This document shows, one piece after another, positions 41,042 through 43,124 of a stretch of DNA of 43,124 bases (position 1 is the first letter of the stretch; every line of letters begins with the position of its first letter). Under the pieces are notes generated by a model. It was not told the DNA's origin and did not search any database. It worked only from the letters and a program-made list of their open reading frames with translations. Made by a program: the position numbers and the translations under genes. Source of the stretch: BOG-933 sp037147415 (GTDB taxonomy: Bacteria; Pseudomonadota; Alphaproteobacteria; Azospirillales; Azospirillaceae). The DNA is taken from assembly GCA_037147415.1 (NCBI GenBank), contig JBAWVF010000013.1, positions 1 through 43,124 of the forward strand. Reading direction: 5' to 3'.

Positions 41042-41967
41042 TGGTGGCGTCGCGGCAATGGCGGGTGGCGGTGGTGGTTCCGGCCGCGGTGGTGGAGGCT
41101 TACGCCGACGCGATCGGCGATAGCGCTTTGGCGGTTTCCACGTTTGAGGCCGACGATGATGGCGTGCACTGGCTGGTTGAGGCGACTTTTGCCGGCGAGC
41201 CCGAACGGGCGCGCTTGATTTCCAGAGTAGCGGTGTTGGCCGAAGCGGCCGGCATTGCCGAGCCGGAGCTAACGGTTGAAGAACTGCCCGCGATCGACTG
41301 GGTTTCACGCAGTTATGAAGGCTTCCCGCCGTTACGCGCCGGCCGCTATTTCGTTTACGGCTCGCATGTCGAAGAAAAGCCGCCGGCCGGCAGTGTCGCG
41401 TTGCACATCGATGCGGCAACCGCATTCGGCACGGGAGAGCATGGCTCGACCCGGGGCTGCCTGTTGGCGATCGATCGCTTAGCCCGGCGGATTCAGGGGC
41501 GGCGGCGCGGGAGGAAATGGCTCGGACAGGTGCTTGATTTGGGGTGCGGCTCCGGCATTCTGGCGCTGGCCGCGGCCAAAACCTGGCATGTGCCGGTGCT
41601 GGCGGTTGATCTTGATCCGGAGTCGGTCCGGGTCGCCGCCGCTAACGCCCGGCTCAACGGGGCGGGGCCGCTGGTTCGCACCGGTCTCGGCGACGGCTAT
41701 CGGGTCGGCGCGGCGCGGCGTCATCGGCCATGCCGTTTGATCCTCGCCAATATTCTGGCGCGCCCGTTGGCGCGGTTGGCGCCGGGGTTGCGTCGTCATT
41801 TGCTGCCCGGCGGGGTTGCCGTGCTGGCGGGGCTGTTGGCGCGCCAAGAGCGGTTGGTGCTGGCTGCGCACCGGGCGCAAGGGCTGGTTCTGCGCGAGCG
41901 GTTCAGCCTGGGCGAGTGGCGGACTTTGGTGATTACCCGGCGTACGGTTTCCCGCACGAAAGGATAA
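41041..41967 (+). CDS. prmA: Ribosomal protein L11 methyltransferase
   Basis: ATG 41041 overlaps the preceding stop; the longer frame from 40963 is a run-on. The 308-aa protein has an N-terminal substrate domain and 'IDAATAFGTGEHGSTRGCLLAID'. The AdoMet motif I is 'VLDLGCGSGILALAAAKTW', followed by 'VLAVDLDPESVRVAAANARLNG' and the PrmA 'LILANILARPLARLAP' block. It methylates ribosomal protein L11 at several amino groups. The family length is usual. Confidence 0.94.
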   Translation: MVASRQWRVAVVVPAAVVEAYADAIGDSALAVSTFEADDDGVHWLVEATFAGEPERARLISRVAVLAEAAGIAEPELTVEELPAIDWVSRSYEGFPPLRAGRYFVYGSHVEEKPPAGSVALHIDAATAFGTGEHGSTRGCLLAIDRLARRIQGRRRGRKWLGQVLDLGCGSGILALAAAKTWHVPVLAVDLDPESVRVAAANARLNGAGPLVRTGLGDGYRVGAARRHRPCRLILANILARPLARLAPGLRRHLLPGGVAVLAGLLARQERLVLAAHRAQGLVLRERFSLGEWRTLVITRRTVSRTKG

Positions 41968-42072
41968 TCACCATGGCGAGGTTTGTCGCGGGGGTCGGTT
42001 GTGCTAGTATCCGGTGCCGTAATTGCGGTGCAGGTCTGCGGAGCGGGTGCGGACTGCCTTAAAGGAGACAGC

Positions 42073-42282
42073 ATGACTGCGCGCCATCCGGTCGCTATCG
42101 GTGACCATTTTATTCGGACCGGTCAACCGCTTAAGATTTATGTTGTCACTCGAATCGACGAGCGGCCGCATCACCCGCCTCACGCCCGGCTTCGGGCGGT
42201 GACCCAAAGCGGCGACGACATTACGATTGCTGTCGGTACCTTGGCCGACCGTCACTTTTTCCTGCCGGTTTCTCCTCCATGA
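42073..42282 (+). CDS. Small conserved-looking protein (69 aa), unknown function
   Basis: AAAGGAG lies seven bases before ATG 42073. The 69-aa soluble protein starts 'MTARHPVAIGDHFIRTGQP' and looks like a small beta-barrel: 'LKIYVVTRIDERPHHPPHARLRAV' and 'DITIAVGTLADRHFFLPV'. I do not recognise it. Its stop overlaps the PAP2 gene start in an ATGA, so the two are translated together. Confidence 0.65.
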   Translation: MTARHPVAIGDHFIRTGQPLKIYVVTRIDERPHHPPHARLRAVTQSGDDITIAVGTLADRHFFLPVSPP

Positions 42283-42989
42283 TGGCTGCCCGTGAACTGC
42301 GGCTGTGGCGGGTGCTCGCTGCCGTCGGCCTGAGTCTGATTATCTTCCCCGGGATTGATCTGTTCGTGTCGCGGCAGTTTTTTTTGCCGGAATTTACCGA
42401 TCCCGCGCTCAAATTCATGCTTTCGGGCACGTCCGTTGCGGAAGCGGAGCATTGGATTATTCGCTATGGCTCGCTGGCGCTGGCGGCCGTGCTGGTGGGG
42501 ACTTTTCTTTACTCTGCGATCAGACGGTGCCGCCTGGGCGGGGTGGAGAGTCGGCGCTTGCTGTTTTTGGTGCTGGCGCTGGTCATCGGGCCGGGCTTGG
42601 TCACCAATCTGCTGTTAAAAGAAACCTGGAGCCGGGCGCGGCCAAGTCAGATTCAGGAATTCGGCGGGCCGCTGAAGTTTTCGCCGGCGCTGGTGATGAG
42701 TAATCAGTGCGAGCATAATTGCTCGTTTGTCTCGGGTGATGCGTCGATCGGCTTTTTTCTACATAGCTTTGCCTATGTGGCGCGTCGGCGCCAGCGGGAA
42801 ATCTTCTTTGGCGGGCTGGCCACCGGTTTGTTGATCGGGCTGTGCCGCATTGCCGAGGGGGCGCATTTTCTCAGCGATATTCTCTATGCCGGCGCTTTCA
42901 TGGTAGCGGCAAGTGCCGCGGTTCACGCCTTGATGTATGGCCGCAGTGCCACCTTGGCTTGGTGGCGGGAGCACATCCTGCCAGCTTAG
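42279..42989 (+). CDS. PAP2-family lipid phosphatase-like membrane protein
   Basis: This 236-aa protein has six hydrophobic segments. The phosphatase motifs are: motif 1 'KETWSRARP', motif 2 'CSFVSGDAS', where the usual His of PSGH is Asp, and motif 3 'RIAEGAHFLSD' with the nucleophilic His and its Asp partner. Motifs 1 and 3 are intact. Acidic residues in motif 2 recall lipid A phosphatase-like PAP2 proteins, but the substrate cannot be fixed from sequence. Co-translated with the 69-aa protein upstream. A tandem repeat array follows 12 bases after the stop. Confidence 0.85.
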   Translation: MMAARELRLWRVLAAVGLSLIIFPGIDLFVSRQFFLPEFTDPALKFMLSGTSVAEAEHWIIRYGSLALAAVLVGTFLYSAIRRCRLGGVESRRLLFLVLALVIGPGLVTNLLLKETWSRARPSQIQEFGGPLKFSPALVMSNQCEHNCSFVSGDASIGFFLHSFAYVARRRQREIFFGGLATGLLIGLCRIAEGAHFLSDILYAGAFMVAASAAVHALMYGRSATLAWWREHILPA

Positions 42990-43001
42990 GAGACATTTGT
43001 T

Positions 43002-43116
43002 CCGTCATTCCCGCGCTCCCTCCCGTCATTCCCGCGCTCCCTCCCGTCATTCCCGCGCTCCCTTCCGTCATTCCCGCGCTCCCTCCCGTCATTCCCGCGA
43101 AAGCGGGAATCCAGGG
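43002..43116. repeat. 21-bp tandem array ending in an intact REP-like palindrome
   Basis: Five units starting CCGTCATTCCCGCG lie at 43002, 43023, 43044, 43065 and 43086, with an exact 21-base period. The first four are half-palindromes ending GCTCCCTC/T. The last continues into the complete inverted repeat CATTCCCGC-GAAA-GCGGGAATC common in alphaproteobacterial genomes. Direct tandem units without unique spacers exclude a CRISPR. May lie in the mRNA 3' end of the PAP2 gene. Confidence 0.93.
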
Positions 43117-43124
43117 CAACCCGT

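Noticed and set aside
43002..43116. CRISPR array at the window end
   Set aside because: Units are contiguous 21-base direct repeats with no unique spacers, and no cas gene is nearby.

Overview
The window is a GC-rich chromosomal segment from an alphaproteobacterium, most likely Rhodospirillales-like. The assignment rests on a CcrM-type GANTC methylase next to rnhB, rnpB lying just upstream of mraZ, a long FtsZ with the alphaproteobacterial C-terminal peptide, a CtrA-type box in front of lpxC, and dispersed 'CGTCATTCCCGC' palindromes. No rRNA, tRNA or CRISPR array was recognised.

Layout. 1-7.9 kb is mostly leftward: the N-terminus of comEC (running off the edge), ccrM, rnhB and an orphan TRAP solute-binding protein. 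Divergent from the last is a large membrane sensor histidine kinase. Then come a cysteine-patterned lipoprotein, a small unknown protein and a secreted trypsin-like protease. 7.96-8.37 kb is rnpB (RNase P RNA). Its 3' end overlaps the 3' end of a low-GC, oppositely oriented PAP2-type membrane protein that separates rnpB from mraZ.

9.66-29.1 kb is a complete division and cell-wall (dcw) cluster in one direction: mraZ, rsmH, ftsL, ftsI, murE, murF, mraY, murD, ftsW, murG, murC, murB, ddl, ftsQ, ftsA, ftsZ. Most junctions overlap by 1-11 bases. It starts at a promoter overlain by a four-unit MraZ-box array and ends at a strong hairpin terminator after ftsZ. A probable internal promoter precedes ftsA. 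lpxC follows with its own leader holding a perfect TTAA-N7-TTAA box and a GANTC site. A coiled-coil membrane protein and an MFS transporter come next.

32.1-40.4 kb is an N-type ATPase operon with the diagnostic order atpD-C-Q-R-B-E-F-A-G and no separate delta gene. It is interrupted twice: by a three-gene cassette (70-aa protein, low-GC DUF6338-like membrane protein, 57-aa proline-rich protein) between atpD and atpC, and by a RHH/RelE toxin-antitoxin pair between atpF and atpA. The window closes with two small unknown proteins, prmA, another small protein, a second PAP2 phosphatase and a 21-bp tandem repeat array.

The most interesting signals are the two cassettes inside the N-ATPase operon, the candidate CtrA/CcrM wiring of both ccrM and lpxC, the MraZ operator on the dcw promoter, the rnpB/PAP2 overlap, in-frame tandem repeats at both ends of murE, and a twin C-x3-C-x6-C-x3-C lipoprotein. 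All functional statements are from sequence reading alone; no database search was run.
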